A stretch of 5,299 nt of DNA from Nanobdellota archaeon. Its GTDB lineage: Archaea; Thermoproteota; Nitrososphaeria; Nitrososphaerales; Nitrosopumilaceae. A model generated the notes under the pieces. That model saw only the letters and a list, made by a program, of their open reading frames with translations. It was not told the DNA's origin and did not search any database. The stretch covers positions 1-5,299 of the forward strand of contig JAAUVF010000079.1 of assembly GCA_012030815.1 (NCBI GenBank), given 5' to 3'. Positions 1 to 5,299 of this stretch are shown here, one piece after another. The position numbers and the translations under genes were made by a program. Numbering within the stretch: the stretch's first letter is position 1; the number at the start of each line of letters is the position of its first letter.

Positions 1-605
1 AAATTTTCGACAATAATTGCAGATTTGCCTACAGCAGAAATAGATTCACTTGTTACTGTTTCAAAACCCTCACGTAATTCTTTATCATTAGTCACCAATC
101 TAATTCCACGACCTCCACCACCAAAAACGGATTTCAGTAATACAGGATAAGAGATATCGTTTGCAATTTTTAATGCTTCTTCAACATCTTTTACAAGTCC
201 GGGACTTCCAGGTACTGTTGGTACTTTGGCTTTTAGCATAGCATCTTTACATTGCATTTTATCACCGCAAAGATCCATAGATGCAGCAGATGGACCGATA
301 AAATTTATTTTATTTTTTTCACATTTACTTGCAAAATCAGAATTTTCTGAGAGAAATCCATATCCAGGATGTATTGCATCTGCACCAGAAGATAATATAA
401 CATCAATGATTTTTTCTTGGTTAAGATAAGATTTTGCTGGAGCGGCCTCACCAATATGATATGCTTCAGTAGCTTGTTTAACATGAAGTGAATTGTAATC
501 TTCATCAGAGTATACAGCAACAGTTTTGATTCCAAGTGCTTTACACGTCTTAATTACACGTAAAGCAATTTCTCCTCTATTTGCGATAAGAATTTTTTCG
601 ATCAT
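1..605 (-). CDS. accC: Biotin carboxylase subunit of acetyl-CoA/propionyl-CoA carboxylase (N-terminal 201 residues, partial)
   Basis: This is the ATP-dependent biotin carboxylase, which carboxylates the biotin on the carrier protein using bicarbonate. The frame is open from ATG at 605 to the left edge, so only the N-terminal domain and the start of the ATP-grasp domain are present; a complete protein is usually near 450-500 residues. Visible family signatures are IEKILIANRGEIALRVI at residues 2-18, AIHPGYGFLSEN at 77-88, FIGPS at 102-106, GDK with K116 (the position of E. coli AccC Lys116), and the glycine-rich ATP-binding loop GGGGRGIR at 162-169 preceded by K158 (equivalent to E. coli Lys159). 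The start lies 5 bases after the pccB-like stop, so the two genes are almost certainly co-transcribed. GTGAT, a partial match to the archaeal Shine-Dalgarno consensus, sits 4 bases before the ATG. The family is certain. The assignment to the archaeal acetyl/propionyl-CoA carboxylase rather than pyruvate carboxylase rests on the neighbouring carboxyltransferase. Confidence 0.95.
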   Translation of the reverse strand, partial: MIEKILIANRGEIALRVIKTCKALGIKTVAVYSDEDYNSLHVKQATEAYHIGEAAPAKSYLNQEKIIDVILSSGADAIHPGYGFLSENSDFASKCEKNKINFIGPSAASMDLCGDKMQCKDAMLKAKVPTVPGSPGLVKDVEEALKIANDISYPVLLKSVFGGGGRGIRLVTNDKELREGFETVTSESISAVGKSAIIVEN

Positions 606-610
606 ATTAA

Positions 611-2158
611 TCACAAATTGATATTTCCATGTTTTCTTGGAATTTGTTTTTCTCTTTTGTTTGCAAGCATTTCTAAAGCTTTAATCAACATAGGTCGTGT
701 TTCTGCGGGATCAATTACATTATCAACTGTACCATGCGATGCTGCAACGTATGGATTTTCAAATTTTTCTGAAAATTCATCGATTAATTGTTTTTTAAGA
801 GCCTCAGGATCTTTTGCGCTAGATAATTCTTTTCGGTACATAATTTTTACAGCTGCTTCACCACCCAATACGGCACATCGTGCAGTTGGCCATGCATAAT
901 TGATATCAGTTCTTAAATTTTTACTGCCCATAGCAATGTATGCTCCACCATATGCTTTTCCTATTACTAATGTTATTCTAGGAACCGTAGCTTCACAATA
1001 AGCATAGAGAAGTTTGCTTCCATGTCTAATGATACCATTATGTTCTTGATTAGAACCAGGCATGTAACCAGGAGTGTCTACAAGTGTAATGATTGGAATG
1101 TTAAATGCATCACAAAATCTAATGAATCTAGCAGCTTTATTTGATGAATCAATATCAAGTGCACCAGCAAGATGTAGTGGTTGATTTGCTACTATACCAA
1201 CAACTTTACCATTTAATCTACCATAACCAACAATAATATTCGGTGCAAATAATTCATGAATCTCAAAAAACTCATGATTATCAACTACAGAGTTAATGAT
1301 TTCTTTCATATCATATGGTTGTAAAGGATTTTCAGGTATTATATTGATAATATTATGATCAAGCCTGTTTGGATCATCATCAGTTTTAATTTTTGGCGGT
1401 TCTTCAGCATTATTTTGTGGGATATAAGAAATTAATTTTTTAATATAATCCATACATTCGTATTCATTCTTTGCAACAAAATGAGCAACACCGCTTTTTA
1501 CTCCATGTGTCATTGCGCCACCTAAATCATCAAATGAAATTTCTTCTCCAAGAACAGTCTTTACAACATCAGGTCCAGTCACAAACATTGTTCCTGTTTT
1601 GTCAACCATAATAACAAAATCAGTCATTGCAGGTGAGTAAACCGAACCTCCTGCAGACGGACCAATACTTGCAGTAATTTGTGGAACAACACCAGAAGCT
1701 AATTGATTATGATAGAAAATATCAGCAAATCCATCAAGACTCATAATGCCTTCTTGAATTCGAGCACCGCCCGAATCCATTATTCCAATAATAGGACAGC
1801 CAGTTCTAACTGCATGATCCATTAATTTTGTAATTTTTTTTGCACCCATTTGACTTAGTGTGCCACCTAAAACAGTGAAATCATAAGCAAAAACAAAAAT
1901 TTGTCTCCCATTGACTGTTCCATATCCACCAACGACACCATCAGTATAGAATTTTTTCTTTTGCATGTCATATTCATGGTAATGATGAGTTGTAAGTGGA
2001 TCAATTTCAGAAAAAGTGCCTGCATCTAATAAAAGATCAATCCTTTCACGAGCGGTTAGTTTACCCTTATCATGCTGATCTTTGATTCGATCTTGACCGC
2101 CACCATGTAATGATGTTTTATGTATTTTAGAATAATCATCGATTTTCTTAAAATGCAT
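611..2158 (-). CDS. pccB: Acetyl-CoA/propionyl-CoA carboxylase, carboxyltransferase subunit
   Basis: This 515-residue protein is the carboxyltransferase that moves the carboxyl group from carboxybiotin to acetyl-CoA or propionyl-CoA, giving malonyl-CoA or methylmalonyl-CoA. Its length is normal for the fused two-crotonase-fold PccB/AccD family. The N-terminal half shows KGKLTARERIDLLLD (31-45), GGARIQEG (130-137) and GPSAGGSVYSPAMTDF (166-181). The C-terminal half shows VDTPGYMPG (360-368), QEHNGIIRHG (371-380), YGGAYIAMGSK (403-413) and AWPTA (422-426). The glycine pairs at 170-171 and 404-405 fit the two oxyanion holes. Residue I408 falls where propionyl-specific enzymes typically have Asp, which suggests that acetyl-CoA is accepted too. 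Archaea of this type lack fatty-acid synthase, so the likely role is CO2 fixation by the 3-hydroxypropionate/4-hydroxybutyrate cycle; that part is established for ammonia-oxidising archaea and inferred here. The ATG at 2158 is preceded by a TATA-like box and by no Shine-Dalgarno sequence, and accC follows after 5 bases. Confidence 0.96.
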   Translation of the reverse strand: MHFKKIDDYSKIHKTSLHGGGQDRIKDQHDKGKLTARERIDLLLDAGTFSEIDPLTTHHYHEYDMQKKKFYTDGVVGGYGTVNGRQIFVFAYDFTVLGGTLSQMGAKKITKLMDHAVRTGCPIIGIMDSGGARIQEGIMSLDGFADIFYHNQLASGVVPQITASIGPSAGGSVYSPAMTDFVIMVDKTGTMFVTGPDVVKTVLGEEISFDDLGGAMTHGVKSGVAHFVAKNEYECMDYIKKLISYIPQNNAEEPPKIKTDDDPNRLDHNIINIIPENPLQPYDMKEIINSVVDNHEFFEIHELFAPNIIVGYGRLNGKVVGIVANQPLHLAGALDIDSSNKAARFIRFCDAFNIPIITLVDTPGYMPGSNQEHNGIIRHGSKLLYAYCEATVPRITLVIGKAYGGAYIAMGSKNLRTDINYAWPTARCAVLGGEAAVKIMYRKELSSAKDPEALKKQLIDEFSEKFENPYVAASHGTVDNVIDPAETRPMLIKALEMLANKREKQIPRKHGNINL

Positions 2159-2183
2159 GATTAATGTATAGAAGGAATATGGC

Positions 2184-2198
2184 TATATTAATTTAATT
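2184..2198 (-). promoter_or_regulatory. Probable TATA box of the pccB-accC operon
   Basis: On the minus strand this reads AATTAAATTAATATA. The part nearest the gene is centred about 29-30 bases before the A of the pccB start codon. Archaeal TATA boxes lie about 26 bases ahead of the transcription start, so transcription would begin at or within a few bases of the ATG, giving a leaderless or nearly leaderless mRNA. An A-rich stretch just upstream could act as the TFB recognition element. The region is AT-rich throughout, so the exact box is uncertain. Confidence 0.45.
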
Positions 2199-2206
2199 TG
2201 ATTTTT

Positions 2207-2220
2207 TATGATTTATCATA
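2207..2220. repeat. 14-bp interrupted palindrome upstream of the pccB TATA box
   Basis: The sequence is TATGAT-TT-ATCATA, two perfect 6-base arms around a 2-base centre. It begins 9 bases upstream of the probable pccB TATA box, a position where archaeal activators or repressors commonly bind. An 8-base perfect palindrome, TGTATACA, follows at 2224-2231. It may be an operator, but short AT-rich palindromes also arise by chance in DNA of this composition. Confidence 0.35.
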
Positions 2221-2260
2221 CATTGTATACATAATATTTTAAAGATCAACTTCAAATTGA

Positions 2261-2278
2261 ATGATTTGAGTAAATCAT
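2261..2278 (-). terminator. Weak stem-loop at the stop codon of the cysteine-rich gene
   Basis: A perfect 7-base inverted repeat, ATGATTT and AAATCAT around the 4-base loop GAGT (plus-strand reading), begins at the first base of the TGA stop of the upstream minus-strand gene. It could mark the 3' end of the rfcL transcript. The stem has only one G-C pair and no strong T-tract follows, whereas archaeal intrinsic termination depends mainly on T-tracts. The terminator call is therefore tentative. Confidence 0.2.
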
Positions 2279-2598
2279 CACGAAGTATTATAATTTAAAA
2301 GTGGAAAATTCTTTTTTACAGATTTTTGATAAGAATCAAAAGAATTTTTCTCCTCACTGCATTTTTTACATATACATAACTGTGAAACCTTTTGAATATC
2401 ACAAATATCTTGAAATTCACAATGTAAGCATCCAGCTGAGCCTTTACAGATAATACATTGAAGCTCATTAATTTGAGCACATTTTTCATGTTTTACCCCT
2501 AATCCTTTTGCCCATAATCCAATTTCATTAACTTCAATTTTTTCATTACAAACAACACATGTACCAGGAAACTTCATCGGTATTTTTCTCCAACTCAT
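2278..2598 (-). CDS. Small cysteine-rich, probably zinc-binding protein coupled to rfcL
   Basis: This 106-residue protein contains 11 cysteines, nearly all arranged as metal ligands. The first cluster is C14-x2-C17 with H37-x2-C40 in the segment GLWAKGLGVKHEKC, a plausible CCHC zinc site. The second is C48-x2-C51, C57-x2-C60, C66, C75-x-C77-x2-C80, enough for one or two more zinc ions or possibly an iron-sulphur cluster. The C-terminal 26 residues carry no cysteine and are lysine- and serine-rich. There is no signal peptide or membrane segment, so it should be cytosolic. Its ATG overlaps the rfcL stop in ATGA, so translation is probably coupled to the clamp loader subunit. A role in DNA or RNA binding near the replication machinery is inferred from context only. 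I do not recognise a named family beyond a general zinc-ribbon-like appearance. Confidence 0.85.
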   Translation of the reverse strand: MSWRKIPMKFPGTCVVCNEKIEVNEIGLWAKGLGVKHEKCAQINELQCIICKGSAGCLHCEFQDICDIQKVSQLCICKKCSEEKNSFDSYQKSVKKNFPLLNYNTS

Positions 2599-3764
2599 TT
2601 GATTAACTCGATCTCCTTTTCAAGAATGTCACCAAAGGTATCTTCTAATTCTAATTGTAGTTTTTTATTTTTTATACAAAATAATACATAGGGTAAACAT
2701 AGTGTAACAAATGTACTAGAAGAAATATGTAATGTTTTTGCCATAATTGAAGATAGTGCTTTAATTTTTTTTCCATCCCATCTTATACGATTTAAAAGTG
2801 GCCATGAAAGATTGTATTGTGAATATCTTATTCGTTCATCATTTTGATATAATCTAATTAAAATTTCATTTAGATAACGTAGTAATCGCCAATTTTGAGT
2901 TTTCATAATTTTCCCATAGAGCATGTCAGCTTCAGAAATAATTTCTAAGAGTTTTGCAAGGGTATTACTATCTAGATTACTTGTAATAATACTAGAGTAA
3001 AAAGCATCTATTTTTAATCGTGGATCAATTTGCATAGAATACAAAACACCTCTAGCTTCATCAAATGAATTTGCTTTAAAGAATGCATTAACGCCATCTT
3101 CTACGTTAATGTTTTCAAATGATTTTTCTGTTTGAGGATTAAATCCAGTAACAAGAGATTGTGTCAAATTAATCATGGAACGAATGTCACCTTTAGATTT
3201 ATCAATTACTTTTATTATAGAACCAGGACTGAGTGTTGTATTTTCTTTTTTTAAGATATTTTCAAGATAAATTTTCAAAAGACGTGGAGGAATTGGTTTG
3301 AAAGATACGGTCTTAACAACTTTTTTTATACTTTTCATTTTATCAGATGTATCAGAATTTGCAGCTAGTATTATTGGCACGGTTGGTTCTTTTAAAATCT
3401 GAATTAACGCTTCTGCTCCTCCATAATCACCTCTACCATGAATTCCATCTACTTCATCAATGAATATCATCGGAATGCCCATTATGCTTACATTGCCTAG
3501 TACAGGAGTAAGTATTTCATTTATACGAGATTTACTTCTTACATCACTTGCATTCAATCCTACCATATCATAATGAAATTGTTTTGCGGCAAGATATGCT
3601 ATTGTTGTCTTTCCGATTCCAGGCGGACCAACTAACAAAAGAGGTTTAGTACCCTTTTTCCATTTAGTAAACCATTCAATTATTGACGACCTAGATTCTT
3701 CATTACCAACCATATCAGAAATATTCTTAGGTCGATATTTTTCAGACCACATCAATTTAATCAC
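2595..3764 (-). CDS. rfcL: Replication factor C large subunit (clamp loader)
   Basis: RfcL works with four copies of the small subunit to open the PCNA sliding clamp and load it on primer-template DNA, using ATP. The 389-residue protein opens with WSEKYRPKN (residues 6-14, RFC box II). It has Walker A GPPGIGKTT at 46-54, Walker B FIDEVD at 101-106 with the DEVD form typical of the large subunit, sensor 1 LAANS at 133-137 and sensor 2 GDIR at 192-195. The SRC arginine-finger motif of small subunits is absent, as expected for RfcL. A helical collar domain with SEAD at 277-280 follows. It is shorter than the roughly 480-500 residues of many euryarchaeal RfcL proteins and lacks their charged tail. 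The GTG at 3764 overlaps the upstream stop (GTGA). An equally good start is ATG at 3752 (385 residues), which has GTGAT 7 bases before it. The downstream gene overlaps by ATGA. Confidence 0.95.
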   Translation of the reverse strand: MIKLMWSEKYRPKNISDMVGNEESRSSIIEWFTKWKKGTKPLLLVGPPGIGKTTIAYLAAKQFHYDMVGLNASDVRSKSRINEILTPVLGNVSIMGIPMIFIDEVDGIHGRGDYGGAEALIQILKEPTVPIILAANSDTSDKMKSIKKVVKTVSFKPIPPRLLKIYLENILKKENTTLSPGSIIKVIDKSKGDIRSMINLTQSLVTGFNPQTEKSFENINVEDGVNAFFKANSFDEARGVLYSMQIDPRLKIDAFYSSIITSNLDSNTLAKLLEIISEADMLYGKIMKTQNWRLLRYLNEILIRLYQNDERIRYSQYNLSWPLLNRIRWDGKKIKALSSIMAKTLHISSSTFVTLCLPYVLFCIKNKKLQLELEDTFGDILEKEIELIK

Positions 3765-4876
3765 TTAGGGAGTTTAGATTCAAATTCTGACCATTTGTTT
3801 GCTTTTTGTAATTGATTATACCAATATTGATTATAATGTTCAACTGTCAAAAACAAAAATTCTAAAAATTCAGTATGTGAAAATTGTTCTGGTAGTAATT
3901 TAAGTGCTAATCTAGCATCTTGCAAATACAAATTGCTTTTTTCTAAGGTTAATTCAAATCCAGTTTTAACATCATTTGATAATAATGTATAGTATAATGG
4001 CCAAGAAGGAATTTTCACAAATCCATTTTTGATCGAGTCTTCAATTTCATTGCCACAACCAACACCTTCAGCGGCTCGTGCCATTCCAAGATAAAAAATT
4101 TCTCCAAGAGGTCTTTCAGCGAGAGCCATATTTTTTCCTGCTGTACCCATTACAGATCGGTATTTTTTATAAGACAAAGTCATTTCTTCTTCGGTAATCA
4201 TGGTTGGTTTTGATTTTAATTTCTCATCAAGATATTGACCTATCCTAGCATCTTTGAAACCGTCCTCAAATTCTTTTAGAACCTGATCACCGCCTTTAGA
4301 AATTTTATCTCTAGCTAATTTTAAAATATACGGATTCATTAATTTGTAATCATCTAGATATTCTAAATCTTCATCTTTGTCTACGATTCTATCCATAGGT
4401 TCACTAAGATCAATTGCTAAAATGTGACCTTCCACTACATCTTGTCTTAATTGAGGATCATTTGTTCCAGCATAATTAGAAGCACCATCAAATAGGGCAT
4501 TAAAAACAGGGAAAGTCATTTTTACAAAATTTGAATTTAAAATGCGAAGTACTCTATCTTTAATGATATCAGGATTTTCTAACTTTGTTTTTATATTATT
4601 GATTTCAGAAGATTGAAGAATGATTTCATTTGAACCTACTTCATTTCCGAATGCTTGTTGTGTGGAATTTGGAGAAGGATCAGATTTGATTTCATGTAAA
4701 AGATCTCTAGCAAATCTATCTGCAAAATTTGGAAACTCATTCTCTGTCTCTTCTTTATACTGAGTAAACAATTTGTAGCCTTTGGATTTGAATAATCCTT
4801 GTTTCATAATTTGTTTACCAGGTTTAGTACTCATCAAAGATTCTTTACTTACAACAGACTGATCTTTTCCACTCAC
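3761..4876 (-). CDS. Unrecognised 371-residue protein, first gene of the rfcL operon
   Basis: I do not recognise this protein. It looks soluble and mostly helical: there is no signal peptide, no membrane segment and no Walker, zinc-finger or helix-turn-helix motif that I can see, and only one cysteine (C274). The N-terminal 30 residues are basic and probably flexible, followed by a charged helical stretch (34-65). An acidic patch with SEPMDRIVDKDEDLEYLDD lies at 158-176. The region most like a conserved core is 247-300, with GKNMALAERPLGEIFYLGMA followed by AAEGVGCGNEIEDS and then WPLYYTLL. The C-terminus has aromatic helices (337-356, LEFLFLTVEHYNQYWYN). Its TGA overlaps the rfcL GTG by four bases, so it is probably co-translated with the clamp loader subunit. 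A TATA-like box about 25 bases ahead supports the GTG at 4876 as a leaderless start. ATG at 4834 (357 residues) is the alternative. A link to replication is inferred from context alone. Confidence 0.85.
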   Translation of the reverse strand: MSGKDQSVVSKESLMSTKPGKQIMKQGLFKSKGYKLFTQYKEETENEFPNFADRFARDLLHEIKSDPSPNSTQQAFGNEVGSNEIILQSSEINNIKTKLENPDIIKDRVLRILNSNFVKMTFPVFNALFDGASNYAGTNDPQLRQDVVEGHILAIDLSEPMDRIVDKDEDLEYLDDYKLMNPYILKLARDKISKGGDQVLKEFEDGFKDARIGQYLDEKLKSKPTMITEEEMTLSYKKYRSVMGTAGKNMALAERPLGEIFYLGMARAAEGVGCGNEIEDSIKNGFVKIPSWPLYYTLLSNDVKTGFELTLEKSNLYLQDARLALKLLPEQFSHTEFLEFLFLTVEHYNQYWYNQLQKANKWSEFESKLPK

Positions 4877-4895
4877 AACGGTAATCTACTTTATT

Positions 4896-4905
4896 GTTAT
4901 TTATG
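4896..4905 (-). promoter_or_regulatory. Probable TATA box for the rfcL operon
   Basis: The minus strand reads CATAAATAAC, centred about 25 bases before the GTG at 4876. With the usual archaeal spacing, transcription would start at or within a base or two of that GTG, which favours the longer start of the 371-residue protein and a leaderless mRNA. No Shine-Dalgarno sequence precedes the GTG. Confidence 0.45.
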
Positions 4906-4931
4906 CTTTCAAAACTAAAAATTTCTTTCAC

Positions 4932-4939
4932 TTAAATTA
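4932..4939 (+). promoter_or_regulatory. Probable TATA box for the inositol monophosphatase-family gene
   Basis: TTAAATTA is centred about 24-25 bases before the A of the ATG at 4960, the spacing expected for an archaeal promoter driving a leaderless transcript. It shares the 83-base divergent intergenic region with the opposing rfcL-operon promoter; the two boxes are about 26 bases apart. Confidence 0.45.
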
Positions 4940-4959
4940 CGAGAAAAGAAAAAGAGCAC

Positions 4960-5299
4960 ATGGAAGTAATAGAAGTTTTACGTAATGTTTCAAAAATGAT
5001 TTATGAAAATGTAAAAGATTTAGCCGGGACAGATAATGCTGCAGGAAATTTTGGGATCGGTGCAGGTGGTGATATTTCACGCAATATTGACATTATTGCT
5101 GAAAAACAGTATTAGATTATCTTAAAGAAATTAAATTTGATTGTATTGTTTTAGGAGAAGAATGTGGTAGAGTAGAATTATCTAAAAACCCTAAGGGATT
5201 TATCATTATGGATGCTATTGATGGTTCTGCTAATGCTGTAAGAGGAGTTCCATTTTTTTGTAGTTCACTTGCATTTGCAACCGAAGATAGATTGAGTTC
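4960..5299 (+). pseudogene. Inositol monophosphatase/fructose-1,6-bisphosphatase-family gene, frameshifted and cut by the right edge
   Basis: The family consists of Mg2+-dependent, Li+-sensitive sugar-phosphate phosphatases; archaeal members act on inositol-1-phosphate and/or fructose-1,6-bisphosphate. From ATG at 4960 the first frame gives 51 residues, including FGIGAGGDISRNIDIIAEK (31-49), the usual N-terminal family motif, then stops at TAG 5113-5115. The family sequence resumes without loss in the -1 frame from about 5109 (VLDYLKEIKFDCIVLGEECG), then DAIDGSANAVRG at 5211-5246. The glutamates of GEE (5154-5162) and both aspartates of DAID (5211-5222) are the expected metal ligands. One extra base at or just after the A-run 5102-5106 would give one continuous frame. 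A sequencing or assembly error is the simplest explanation; a genuine mutation or ribosomal slippage is possible. The frame is open to the right edge, so the C-terminal part of a protein that is usually 250-280 residues lies outside. The exact substrate cannot be told. Confidence 0.85.

Noticed and set aside
226..429. Plus-strand 67-codon open frame
   Set aside because: It lies antisense inside the biotin carboxylase gene, whose frame shows clear family motifs throughout this stretch.
305..535. Minus-strand 76-codon open frame
   Set aside because: It is in another frame of the same strand as the biotin carboxylase gene; its product is low-complexity and has no family features.
618..899. Plus-strand 93-codon open frame
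   Set aside because: It is antisense to the conserved C-terminal part of the carboxyltransferase and has no promoter or recognisable protein features.
2164..2233. Long-range inverted repeat ATGTATA (2164-2170) with TATACAT (2227-2233) flanking the pccB promoter
   Set aside because: Seven-base matches of A/T-rich sequence are expected by chance in a 120-base gap of this composition.
5102..5108. Canonical programmed -1 frameshift heptamer in the phosphatase gene
   Set aside because: The A-run permits slippage, but in the 0 frame the heptamer is T GAA AAA, not the X XXY YYZ pattern. No convincing downstream stem-loop was seen, so a missing base is more likely than programmed recoding.
1..5299. 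CRISPR array, tRNA or rRNA genes, insertion sequence, prophage or defence genes
   Set aside because: No regularly spaced repeats, cloverleaf-forming segments, transposase motifs or terminal inverted repeats were seen. The window is almost fully covered by chromosomal housekeeping-type genes.

Overview
The window looks like a piece of a low-G+C archaeal chromosome, most likely from an ammonia-oxidising Nitrososphaerota (Thaumarchaeota) of the Nitrosopumilus type. The grounds are an archaeal replication factor C large subunit, an archaeal-type acyl-CoA carboxylase carboxyltransferase followed directly by biotin carboxylase, AT-rich TATA-like boxes about 25-30 bases ahead of start codons, and almost no Shine-Dalgarno sequence. 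The lineage is inferred from these features and from general resemblance; no database search was run.

Layout, left to right. Positions 1-2158 hold two minus-strand genes, a carboxyltransferase (pccB-like, 611-2158) followed 5 bases later by biotin carboxylase (accC-like, 605 to beyond the left edge). Together with a biotin carrier protein, expected off the left edge, they would form the acetyl-CoA/propionyl-CoA carboxylase. In ammonia-oxidising archaea that enzyme drives both carboxylation steps of the 3-hydroxypropionate/4-hydroxybutyrate CO2-fixation cycle. A 119-base gap (2159-2277) carries the likely promoter and two short palindromes.

Positions 2278-4876 hold a second minus-strand unit of three genes, read right to left: an unrecognised 371-residue protein, the clamp-loader large subunit RfcL, and a small protein with 11 cysteines. 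Each junction is a 4-base stop/start overlap (GTGA, then ATGA), so the three are very probably co-transcribed and translationally coupled. This ties two uncharacterised proteins to DNA replication and is the most interesting part of the window.

After an 83-base divergent promoter region, a plus-strand gene of the inositol monophosphatase/fructose-1,6-bisphosphatase family starts at 4960 and runs off the right edge. Its reading frame is broken at a run of five A's (5102-5106), and the downstream frame carries the family's metal-binding motifs. No tRNA, rRNA, CRISPR array, insertion sequence or other mobile element was seen, and no gene-free stretch exceeds about 120 bases.
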